Origin: Actinomycetota bacterium
GTDB taxonomy: Bacteria; Actinomycetota; Actinomycetes; Nanopelagicales; Nanopelagicaceae
Length of the DNA stretch: 64,000 bases
Reading direction: 5' to 3'
NCBI GenBank assembly: GCA_009698815.1
Contig: WLPJ01000005.1
Coordinates: 57,517-121,516, forward strand
This document shows, piece after piece, positions 9,136-16,258 of the stretch. The position numbers were made by a program, and so were the translations under genes. The notes beneath the pieces were generated by a model. That model ran no database searches. It was not told where the DNA came from and saw only the letters and a program-made list of their open reading frames with translations. Each line of letters opens with the position of its first letter. The stretch's first letter is position 1.

Positions 9136-10008
9136 ATGGCAGATCGCCACAATCGCGATATTGATCGCCAAATGGCGCCCGCGCCAAAACCACTTCCGGT
9201 GGCGACAGTTGATTCGCATGTGCATTTAGAAATTGTTACTGATGCCGCACCTGATTCAGATGCCGTAAAACAAATTTTAGATGGCGCTAAAGCAGCTGGC
9301 GTTGACCGAGTCGTACAAGTTGGATATTCCGCCGAACAATCAAAATGGTGCGTAGCCGCAGCAGAACATTTTGATGATCGTGTCTTAGCAGCAGTTGCAC
9401 TGCATCCTAATGAAGCGCCAGTTGTTCTTGATATGGAAGCTGATTTTAAGATTATTGAAACGCTAGCCGCCCACCCACGTGTACGTGCAATTGGTGAAAC
9501 CGGACTTGATTATTTTCGAACCCCACCTGAATTACGTAAACGCCAACAAGATTCCTTCAAATGGCATATCGAATTAGCGAAGAAGACTAAGAAAGCTTTA
9601 GTAATTCACGATCGTGATTCACACGATGATGTTTTATCAATCTTGCTCGAAGTCGGCGCACCAGAAAAGACGGTCTTTCATTGCTTCTCAGGCGATGTTG
9701 AGATGGCCAAACTCTGTATTGATCGTGGATATATTCTCTCCTTCGCCGGAACTTTAACCTTTAAGAACGCCCCAGCACTTCGTGATGCGGTAAAACTAGT
9801 TCCGTTCGATCAGCTATTAGTTGAAACTGATTCACCTTTCTTGGCACCGATGCCTAATCGTGGTGCGCTAAATACGCCGGCTCAGATCGCCAATATTGTG
9901 CGGGCGATGGCTGAAGAACGCAATGAAAGTGTTGGAACTTTGGCGCAAGCTTTATCAGATAACGCAGAACGCATCTTCGGTTCATTTGCCCCAGGTTCAA
10001 CGCTATGA
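9136..10008 (+). CDS. tatD: TatD family metal-dependent hydrolase
   Basis: A 290-residue TIM-barrel amidohydrolase-superfamily protein. Metal-ligand motifs are in place: VDSHVHLE at about 25-32, GETGLDYFR with its metal-bridging Glu, VFHCFSGD and VETDSPFLAP. TatD proteins act as metal-dependent DNases or exonucleases; the exact substrate here is not visible. It sits 6 bases after metG and overlaps rsmA by 4 bases, the standard actinobacterial order. The N-terminal ~20 residues are a non-conserved extension. Confidence 0.93.
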   Translation: MADRHNRDIDRQMAPAPKPLPVATVDSHVHLEIVTDAAPDSDAVKQILDGAKAAGVDRVVQVGYSAEQSKWCVAAAEHFDDRVLAAVALHPNEAPVVLDMEADFKIIETLAAHPRVRAIGETGLDYFRTPPELRKRQQDSFKWHIELAKKTKKALVIHDRDSHDDVLSILLEVGAPEKTVFHCFSGDVEMAKLCIDRGYILSFAGTLTFKNAPALRDAVKLVPFDQLLVETDSPFLAPMPNRGALNTPAQIANIVRAMAEERNESVGTLAQALSDNAERIFGSFAPGSTL

Positions 10009-10844
10009 CTTTGCTAGGTGCGGCAGAAATACGGGCGCTGGCAGAAAAATTAGATTTAAAACCTTCTAAATCACTTGGGCAGAACTTTGTAATCGATGCC
10101 AATGTTTGTCGCAAAATTGTCCGTACAGCAGGTGTAACTGAAACCGATATCGCGCTAGAAATAGGTCCAGGTCTTGGCTCACTCACCTTGGCCTTAATGG
10201 AAGAGGCAGCCAGTGTTGTTGCCGTTGAGATTGATGCACGTTTAGCAAACCAACTGCCCATAACTGCCCAAGCACACAGTGATCGCGCACAATTGTTGAC
10301 TGTTATAAATCAAGATGCACTTCAACTAAAAACTTTGCCAGTTGAGCCAACAGTGTTGGTGGCAAATCTTCCCTACAACATTTCAGTTCCAGTATTTCTG
10401 CATTTACTTGAGGTATTACCAACTCTGCGCAGCGGCGTCGTAATGGTGCAAGCTGAAGTCGCTGATCGTCTTGCAGCCAAACCCAACACCAAAGAATATG
10501 GAATTCCATCTGTGAAAGCTGCCTGGTGGGCGGAAGTTAGTGGTGCAGGATCTGTTTCACGATCAATTTTCTGGCCCGCGCCAAATGTTGATTCCAAATT
10601 AGTTGGATTTAAACGCCGTGCAACACCAGGCGATGAACGATTGCGTAAGGAAGTTTTCACCATTATCGATCTAGCATTCGCCCAACGTCGCAAAATGTTG
10701 CGCTCCGCACTTTCATCACGTTATGGCGGATCGGCAGCAGCAGAAGCACACCTAAGCGCCGCAGGAATCGATCCAACTTTGCGCGGTGAATCGCTGGATA
10801 TCCACGGCTTCTGCAAAATAGCGCAACAAGGTTTAGAGTCTTAG
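10005..10844 (+). CDS. rsmA: 16S rRNA (adenine1518/1519-N6)-dimethyltransferase
   Basis: A 279-residue KsgA-family enzyme that dimethylates the two adjacent adenines in helix 45 of 16S rRNA during late 30S assembly. Motifs seen: KSLGQNFVIDANV at the substrate end, ALEIGPGLGSLTLALME in the SAM-binding site, and VANLPYNISVPVFLH, the NLPY catalytic motif. The C-terminal helical domain FAQRRKMLRSALS is present. The ATGA overlap with tatD and 1-base spacing to ispE indicate one operon. Confidence 0.95.
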   Translation: MTLLGAAEIRALAEKLDLKPSKSLGQNFVIDANVCRKIVRTAGVTETDIALEIGPGLGSLTLALMEEAASVVAVEIDARLANQLPITAQAHSDRAQLLTVINQDALQLKTLPVEPTVLVANLPYNISVPVFLHLLEVLPTLRSGVVMVQAEVADRLAAKPNTKEYGIPSVKAAWWAEVSGAGSVSRSIFWPAPNVDSKLVGFKRRATPGDERLRKEVFTIIDLAFAQRRKMLRSALSSRYGGSAAAEAHLSAAGIDPTLRGESLDIHGFCKIAQQGLES

Positions 10845-10845
10845 C

Positions 10846-11766
10846 GTGTCTAGATCATCGAGTACATCTGTAACCGTACGAGTTCCCGCCAAGGTAAATC
10901 TGCAATTAGCAGTTGGCCCGCGCGAAGCCGATGGATTTCATAATTTGGTTACCGTTTTTCAAGCTATTTCTATCTATGACGATGTCACGATTACCAAATC
11001 AGAACCAGGTAGCGGAATAACAATTGCAATTTCAGGCGATCATAAACATGGCGTTCCAGCAGATGCCACTAACCTGGCGGTAAAAGCAGCGCAATTAATT
11101 GCTGATGAATATGACTTTGTAATTGATGCTCATATTGAAGTTAAGAAATCTATTCCGGTTGCAGGCGGTATGGCTGGTGGCAGCGCAAATGCCGCAGCGG
11201 TAATCGTCGGATTAAATGAGCTTTATGACTTAGATATTTCGCGCGAAGAGTCTCTAGAATTTGGCGCAAGGTTGGGAAGTGATGTTCCATTTATGATCAC
11301 CGGCGGCACAGCAATTGGCCAAGGACGTGGTGATCAATTAACCGCAGCCCTTTCACGAGGCACTTATCACTGGGTATTGGCGCTTTCATCTGTTGGGCTT
11401 TCTACACCTGCCGTTTATCAAGAATGTGATCGCCTGCGCGCTGGCTTAGATATTGCAGCACCGCAAACAAGTGATGCGCTAATGCAATCTTTATTGGCTG
11501 CAGACCCAAAGGCAGTTGGTTTAGCACTTCAAAATGATCTGCAATCGGCTGCTTGTTCGCTGCGCCCAGCACTTACTTTGGTACTAGATGTTGGCGAAGA
11601 ATATGGCGCACTTGGCGCAATTGTTTCGGGTTCAGGTCCGACAGTTGCCTTCTTAGTTGAAAATGAAGAGCAAGGGCTAGATCTGGCAGTTGCACTTACC
11701 TCAAGTGGAGTAGTGGGTAACGTGGCACGCGCATTTGGCCCGGTGCCTGGTGCCAAAGTTATTTAA
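10846..11766 (+). CDS. ispE: 4-diphosphocytidyl-2-C-methyl-D-erythritol kinase
   Basis: A 306-residue GHMP kinase that phosphorylates CDP-methylerythritol in the MEP isoprenoid pathway; ispH of the same pathway lies at 46777. The N-terminus VRVPAKVNLQLAVG and the ATP-binding loop VAGGMAGGSANAAAVI are typical, as is the C-terminal GHMP motif SGSGPTVAFL. The start is GTG, one base after rsmA. The 3' end overlaps the convergent MarR gene by 4 bases. Confidence 0.94.
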   Translation: MSRSSSTSVTVRVPAKVNLQLAVGPREADGFHNLVTVFQAISIYDDVTITKSEPGSGITIAISGDHKHGVPADATNLAVKAAQLIADEYDFVIDAHIEVKKSIPVAGGMAGGSANAAAVIVGLNELYDLDISREESLEFGARLGSDVPFMITGGTAIGQGRGDQLTAALSRGTYHWVLALSSVGLSTPAVYQECDRLRAGLDIAAPQTSDALMQSLLAADPKAVGLALQNDLQSAACSLRPALTLVLDVGEEYGALGAIVSGSGPTVAFLVENEEQGLDLAVALTSSGVVGNVARAFGPVPGAKVI

Positions 11767-12257
11767 TTTTCCTCTAAGTGGGCGGCGAGAGTACTTAATA
11801 ACTCCGCCAAAGCGTTTCGTTCTTCACGAGTTAAACCTGTTAACAATTCGCGCTCATGTTCGAGCAATCCTTCCAGCGCCCTATCAACTGCGCGCATTCC
11901 GGATGCCGTTAAAGTTACGAGTGATCCACGTCCATCGGCCGGATCTGGTTGGCGAGTAATTAGCTTTAATTCTTCTAAACGATCTAAACGATTTGTCATC
12001 GTGCCGCTGGTGACGAGCGTTTCTTGCATTAGTGCGCCAGGGGAGAGTTGATATGGATCCCCGGCGCGACGAAGTGCCGCGAGAACATCGAAGCCCCAAT
12101 TTTCTAAATCAGCGAATGCATCACGGCGCGCGATATCTAAATTGCGAGAAATTCTAGAAATACGACTTAGGACAGCGAATGGACTGAGATCTAGATCCGG
12201 GCGTTCGCGCTTCCAAGCCGCGATGAGGCGGTCGACTTCATCACGGTGCGCGCTCAT
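11763..12257 (-). CDS. MarR family transcriptional regulator
   Basis: A winged-helix regulator of about 164 residues from the ATG at 12257; an upstream in-frame start at 12293 would add 12 poorly conserved residues. The helix-turn-helix reads QLSPGALMQETLVTSGTMTN, followed by RLDRLEELKLITR and the wing QPDPADGRGSLVTLTASG, the classic MarR DxRxxxVxLTxxG arrangement. MarR proteins are dimeric repressors often responding to phenolics or drugs. The target is unknown: neighbours are housekeeping genes, and it faces ispE with a 4-base overlap. No palindromic operator was seen between it and tRNA-Gln. Confidence 0.87.
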   Translation of the reverse strand: MSAHRDEVDRLIAAWKRERPDLDLSPFAVLSRISRISRNLDIARRDAFADLENWGFDVLAALRRAGDPYQLSPGALMQETLVTSGTMTNRLDRLEELKLITRQPDPADGRGSLVTLTASGMRAVDRALEGLLEHERELLTGLTREERNALAELLSTLAAHLEEN

Positions 12258-12319
12258 AGAGGACAGGTTAGCGGCGCTAATGGTCGCCAGCACTCATTGT
12301 TATGAGGGAGAATATGCGT

Positions 12320-12391
12320 TCCGCCATTGTGTAGTGGCTAGCACATGGGCCTTTGAAGCCCAGGGTCCAGGATCGATACCTGGTGGCGGAG
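12320..12391 (+). tRNA. tRNA-Gln (anticodon UUG)
   Basis: A 72-nt cloverleaf folds cleanly. The acceptor stem pairs TCCGCCA with TGGCGGA, with discriminator G. The anticodon stem TGGGC/GCCCA encloses loop CTTTGAA, so the anticodon is TTG and the tRNA reads CAA (and CAG by wobble). The T arm pairs CCAGG/CCTGG around ATCGATA. The D stem is short (GTG/CAC). CCA is not encoded. Its place just before glmU is the usual actinobacterial one. Confidence 0.93.
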
Positions 12392-12432
12392 CAATTTATA
12401 TTGCCCGCCGAAGGAGAAGGCGGAGCCATCAA

Positions 12433-13896
12433 ATGGATCAAGAGCGACCAGTTAGACTTACCCATATGAGTGCAAACCTCGAGATGGTTGTTGTTCTCGC
12501 CGCCGGTGAAGGCACTCGTATGAAATCTTCCACACCAAAAGTTCTGCACGAAGTTGCTGGTCGCACTTTGGTTGGCCATGTTTTAAAGGCAGTTGATTCA
12601 CTAAAACCAAAGCATGTTCGCGTTGTTGTCGGTGCTGGACGCGAAGCAGTTGAGGCGCACTTAGCCCAAGTTGCGCCAGGCGTCACAACAGTCTTTCAGG
12701 AACGTCGCGGCGGTACTGGCCATGCAACGCAATTAGCGCTCGCAGGTACAAATATTTCGGGAACAATCTTAATTCTGGCTGGTGATACACCGATGCTAAC
12801 CGGGCAATCATTACAAGAACTGCTGAAACTGCATCACGCGGGTGGTTTCACCGCATCCGTACTAACTGCCGAACACCCAGACCCAACTGGTTATGGGCGC
12901 ATAGTTCGTGGTGATGACGGCTCGCTACTTCGCATAGTTGAAGAGCGCGATGCCGACGATTTTGTGAAAGCGATCTACGAAGTAAATTCTGGAGTTTACG
13001 CCTTCGATGCCAAAGCTCTAACAGGTGCTATCGGGAAGCTCAGTACTGATAATTCGCAAGGTGAACTTTATTTAACTGATGTCATCGAAATTTTGCGCAA
13101 TGAAGGTGGAACTATTGCCGCAGCGCTGATTGAAGATTTCATCGAAATTCTGGGCGTTAATGACCGTGTGCAGTTGGCAGAAAGTGCGGCGTTATTACGC
13201 GATCGCATTAATGAAGAATTTATGCGCGCTGGCGTCACGATTGTTGACCCAACAACAACTTGGATCGATGCAACAGCAGAAATTGCTAGCGATGTAACTA
13301 TCTATCCTGGCACTGCAATTCTGGGCAGTTCCAAGATAGCTACTGGCGCGATTATTGGCCCGCGCACAACTTTAGAATCTTGCACTGTTTTAGCTGGTGC
13401 AAAGATTGTGGAATCAAATTGTATTAATGCAACTATTGGTAAAGATGCTCAAGTTGGCCCTTACTCATACCTTCGCAAAGACACCGTTCTTGGAACAGGT
13501 GCAAAAGCAGGCGCATTTGTCGAAATGAAAAACGCCAAAGTTGGAGATGGCTCAAAAGTTCCCCATCTTTCATACGTTGGTGATGCAACGATTGGCGAAG
13601 GAACAAATATCGGGGCTGCAACTATTTTTGTTAACTACGACGGTGTTGAAAAACATCACACCACAGTCGGAGATCACGTTCGCATCGGAAGCGATTCGAT
13701 GTTAGTTGCACCAGTTTCAATAGGTGACGGTGCTTACACTGCGGCGGGATCTGTAATAACTGAAGATGTTCCGCCCGGTGCCATGGGTGTCGCTAGAGGT
13801 AAGCAACGAAATGTATTAGGTTGGGTCATGCGCAAGCGATCCGGTACACAATCTGCCAAAGCTGCTGCGCGACATAGCGACGAGAAGAAAGGCTAA
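12433..13896 (+). CDS. glmU: Bifunctional GlcNAc-1-P uridyltransferase / glucosamine-1-P acetyltransferase
   Basis: A 487-residue enzyme making UDP-GlcNAc for peptidoglycan. The N-terminal pyrophosphorylase domain starts VVVLAAGEGTRMKSSTPKV, with GDTPMLTGQSL further on. The C-terminal half is a left-handed beta-helix of hexapeptide repeats ending with the acetyltransferase residues around KNAKVGDGSKVPHLSYVGDA. I chose the ATG at 12433 because GGAG lies 7 bases upstream; the ATG at 12466 has no ribosome-binding site, and longer frames run through tRNA-Gln. prs follows 5 bases after the stop. Confidence 0.95.
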   Translation: MDQERPVRLTHMSANLEMVVVLAAGEGTRMKSSTPKVLHEVAGRTLVGHVLKAVDSLKPKHVRVVVGAGREAVEAHLAQVAPGVTTVFQERRGGTGHATQLALAGTNISGTILILAGDTPMLTGQSLQELLKLHHAGGFTASVLTAEHPDPTGYGRIVRGDDGSLLRIVEERDADDFVKAIYEVNSGVYAFDAKALTGAIGKLSTDNSQGELYLTDVIEILRNEGGTIAAALIEDFIEILGVNDRVQLAESAALLRDRINEEFMRAGVTIVDPTTTWIDATAEIASDVTIYPGTAILGSSKIATGAIIGPRTTLESCTVLAGAKIVESNCINATIGKDAQVGPYSYLRKDTVLGTGAKAGAFVEMKNAKVGDGSKVPHLSYVGDATIGEGTNIGAATIFVNYDGVEKHHTTVGDHVRIGSDSMLVAPVSIGDGAYTAAGSVITEDVPPGAMGVARGKQRNVLGWVMRKRSGTQSAKAAARHSDEKKG

Positions 13897-13901
13897 TTTC
13901 C

Positions 13902-14882
13902 TTGAGCGAAATCCGTTTGTCCTCAGAGAAAAGACTCCGACTCTTTTCGGGGCGCGGATTTCCCGAACTTTCAGATGCTGTTGCTGCAGAACTCGGCATT
14001 CCTTTAACACCAACATCTGCTTATGACTTTGCAAATGGTGAAATATTTGTTCGCTTTGAAGAATCGGTTCGCGGTTGCGATGCTTTCGTAATTCAAAGCC
14101 ACACCGCACCAGTAAATAAGCAGATCATGGAACAACTAATCATGATCGATGCCCTAAAGCGCGCATCAGCCAAACGCATCACAGTTGTCGCACCGTTTTA
14201 CGGATATGCCCGTCAAGATAAAAAACATCGTGGACGCGAGCCAATTACTGCTCGATTGATGGCAGACCTCTACAAAACTGCTGGCGCCGATCGTTTAATG
14301 GTTGTTGATCTTCACACTTCACAAATTCAAGGTTTCTTCGATGGTCCAGTGGATCATTTATTCGCGCTACCAATGCTGGCAAACTATGTTGGCAGCAAAG
14401 TGGACCGCACACGTCTGACGATTGTTTCACCTGACTCTGGTCGCGTCCGTGTTGCAGAACGTTGGTCTGAACTACTTGGTGGATGCCCAATCGCATTTAT
14501 TCATAAAACCCGCGATCCACGCGTTCCAAATGAATCCCAAACTGGAAAAGTTGTCGGTGAAGTTGAAGGACAAACTTGCGTTGTTATCGATGACATGATC
14601 GATACCGCTGGCACAATTACCAAGGCAGTAGATGCACTTTTTGCAGCTGGTGCAAAAGAAGTAATCGTCGCCGCAACTCACGCAGTATTTTCTGGCCCTG
14701 CCGTCGATCGCCTAAAGGCATCAAAGGTCACCGAAGTTGTTGTTACAGATTCGCTCCCACTTGATGAAGATAAGCGCTTCGATGGCTTGACCGTCCTCTC
14801 GATCGCCCCACTTCTTGCGCGTGCCATTCGTGAAGTCTTCGAGGATGGGTCAGTTACTAGTCTTTTTGACGGCCACAGCTAA
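13902..14882 (+). CDS. prs: Ribose-phosphate pyrophosphokinase
   Basis: A 326-residue PRPP synthase that transfers pyrophosphate from ATP to ribose-5-phosphate, feeding nucleotide, His and Trp synthesis. Motifs: PFYGYARQDKKHRGREPI (ATP-binding flexible region), VVDLHTSQIQGFFDGPVDHL, and the PRPP loop CVVIDDMIDTAGTITKA. The start is TTG at 13902, 5 bases after glmU, with AGAAAGG-like sequence just upstream. Normal length for the class I enzyme. Confidence 0.95.
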   Translation: MSEIRLSSEKRLRLFSGRGFPELSDAVAAELGIPLTPTSAYDFANGEIFVRFEESVRGCDAFVIQSHTAPVNKQIMEQLIMIDALKRASAKRITVVAPFYGYARQDKKHRGREPITARLMADLYKTAGADRLMVVDLHTSQIQGFFDGPVDHLFALPMLANYVGSKVDRTRLTIVSPDSGRVRVAERWSELLGGCPIAFIHKTRDPRVPNESQTGKVVGEVEGQTCVVIDDMIDTAGTITKAVDALFAAGAKEVIVAATHAVFSGPAVDRLKASKVTEVVVTDSLPLDEDKRFDGLTVLSIAPLLARAIREVFEDGSVTSLFDGHS

Positions 14883-14896
14883 CTCAGGCTAATATC
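14866..14896 (+). promoter_or_regulatory. Predicted promoter upstream of rplY
   Basis: TTGACG (14866-14871) and TAATAT (14891-14896), 19 bases apart, resemble a housekeeping sigma promoter at the extreme 3' end of prs. If used, it gives rplY its own transcript with a leader of about 125 nt. The 19-base spacing is on the long side. Confidence 0.45.
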
Positions 14897-14902
14897 TCCC
14901 CA

Positions 14903-15030
14903 TAGTTTCCGGCGAGGGTGAAAAACTCCGTAATCGACGGTAAGGATTTAACTCCTGCTGGGACTTTGTGAAGTATCCGAAGTATCCAGATCGAAACAAA
15001 TCAAATTCAAAACAAACAGGAGTAAATAAA
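14903..15030 (+). promoter_or_regulatory. Long structured 5' leader of rplY
   Basis: The 148-base gap before rplY has no ORF. It contains small hairpins: CCGT-AATCG-ACGG (14928-14940) and AGGA-TTTAAC-TCCT (14943-14956), plus a possible GAG/CTC pairing starting at 14914. A 9-base tandem duplication GAAGTATCC occupies 14970-14987. The L25 ribosome-binding site AGGAG is at 15018-15022. A leader this long is unusual in this window, where many transcripts appear to start at or near the start codon. Autoregulation by L25 is a guess. Confidence 0.35.
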
Positions 15031-15648
15031 ATGGCAGAAATCAAGATCACCGGCACAACACGTACCGAATTCGGTAAAGGTGCGTCTCGTCGTGCACGCG
15101 TAGCAGGTCTTGTTCCTGCAGTTATCTACGGCCACGGCGAAGCGCCAAAGCACATCACTCTTCCAGCGCGCGAACTTGGCGTTGCACTTAAGCAATCAAA
15201 CGTTCTTCTGCAAGTCACCATTGATGGCAAAGAGGAGTTAACTCTTCCTAAGGCAATTGTTCGCCACCCGCTAAAGCAGATCCTCGAGCACATCGACCTA
15301 GTTGCTGTTCGTCGCGGTGAAAAGGTAACTGTTGCAGTTCCAGTCCACACCGAAGGTGAACATGATCGCGACGGAATTCTCGAGCATGTGCACAACACAA
15401 TCGATGTTGAAGTTGAGGCAACTGCAATTCCTTCATTCTTCACACTTGATCTAACAGGTCTTGCAGCCGGTCAATCACTCTATGCAGAAAACATAACTCT
15501 TCCTGCTGGCGTTGTACTGATCTCTGACCCACGCACAATCGTGGTTCACCTATCTGAGCGTTCAACTGCGGTTGAAGAAGTTGCAGTAGTCGCACCTGAT
15601 GCAGATGCAGCAGCGGTTCCAGCACCTGATGCAGAGAAGAAGGACTAA
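15031..15648 (+). CDS. rplY: Ribosomal protein bL25, CTC (long) form
   Basis: A 205-residue two-domain L25/CTC protein that binds 5S rRNA. The N-terminal domain (ITGTTRTEFGKGASRRAR, VPAVIYGHG, about 4-95) is the 5S-binding L25 fold; the C-terminal domain (about 96-180) is the TL5/CTC extension, followed by a low-complexity Ala/Asp tail. The ATG at 15031 is preceded by AGGAG at 8 bases; an in-frame start at 14968 lies in the leader and is rejected. pth follows 20 bases downstream, the usual order. Confidence 0.95.
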   Translation: MAEIKITGTTRTEFGKGASRRARVAGLVPAVIYGHGEAPKHITLPARELGVALKQSNVLLQVTIDGKEELTLPKAIVRHPLKQILEHIDLVAVRRGEKVTVAVPVHTEGEHDRDGILEHVHNTIDVEVEATAIPSFFTLDLTGLAAGQSLYAENITLPAGVVLISDPRTIVVHLSERSTAVEEVAVVAPDADAAAVPAPDAEKKD

Positions 15649-15668
15649 CTAGCCTTACTCTTTCTCTT

Positions 15669-16253
15669 GTGAGTTCATCTCCTTGGATAATTGTTGGTCT
15701 CGGTAACCCGGGCGAACAATATGAAGCCACTCGCCACAACGTTGGTCAGATGGTTATTGCTGAACTCGCTAAACGTCACAGCGTAAAACTCAGTACCCAT
15801 AAGTCACGCACCGACACCGCCGCCTACAAGTTAGGCGTAGGTGTCGATGCTTTTTCTGTGATCCTTGCAAAGTCAAAGAGTTATATGAATGAATCTGGTG
15901 GACCGATTAAGGCACTTGCCAACTTCTATTCAGTTGAGCCAAACCAAATTATCGTTTTACATGACGAACTCGACATCCCATATGCAGCAATTCGCGCCAA
16001 GATTGCTGGCGGCGATAATGGCCACAATGGTTTGAAATCACTTACCTCAGCTTTTGATAGCCCCGAATATTTCCGAGTGCGCCTCGGAATTGGTCGCCCT
16101 ATGGGACAGCAAGATCCAGCAGACTTTGTATTAAAGCAATTTAGCAAGGAAGAGAAGAAAGAACTTGCTGATTTCTTATATCGTGGCGCAGATGTTGTCG
16201 AATCTTTGATTGAAAAAGGGCTTGATTTCACCCAATCGAAATTTAATTCCTAG
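15669..16253 (+). CDS. pth: Peptidyl-tRNA hydrolase
   Basis: A 194-residue enzyme that cleaves peptidyl-tRNA released from stalled ribosomes. The catalytic His is in ATRHNVGQMV (about residue 22); other family motifs are SYMNESGG, HDELDIP and GGDNGHNGLKS. The start is GTG at 15669. No Shine-Dalgarno is evident; TACTCT (15656-15661) lies 7 bases before the start codon, which would suit a leaderless transcript, though read-through from rplY is also likely. Converges on ppc. Confidence 0.95.
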   Translation: MSSSPWIIVGLGNPGEQYEATRHNVGQMVIAELAKRHSVKLSTHKSRTDTAAYKLGVGVDAFSVILAKSKSYMNESGGPIKALANFYSVEPNQIIVLHDELDIPYAAIRAKIAGGDNGHNGLKSLTSAFDSPEYFRVRLGIGRPMGQQDPADFVLKQFSKEEKKELADFLYRGADVVESLIEKGLDFTQSKFNS

Positions 16254-16258
16254 GCTAA

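Noticed and set aside
12142..13896. A 584-residue reading frame including glmU
   Set aside because: The upstream part is antisense to the MarR gene and runs through tRNA-Gln; glmU starts at 12433 behind a ribosome-binding site.
14909..14945. Sequence resembling half of an FMN riboswitch (GAGGGTGAAAAACTCC, then CGACGGT)
   Set aside because: Only one of the two conserved FMN halves is present, the closing stem is missing, and rplY is not a riboflavin gene. Chance similarity is more likely.
14970..14987. Tandem 9-base repeat as a possible CRISPR or iteron
   Set aside because: Only two copies with no spacers; a local duplication in a leader.
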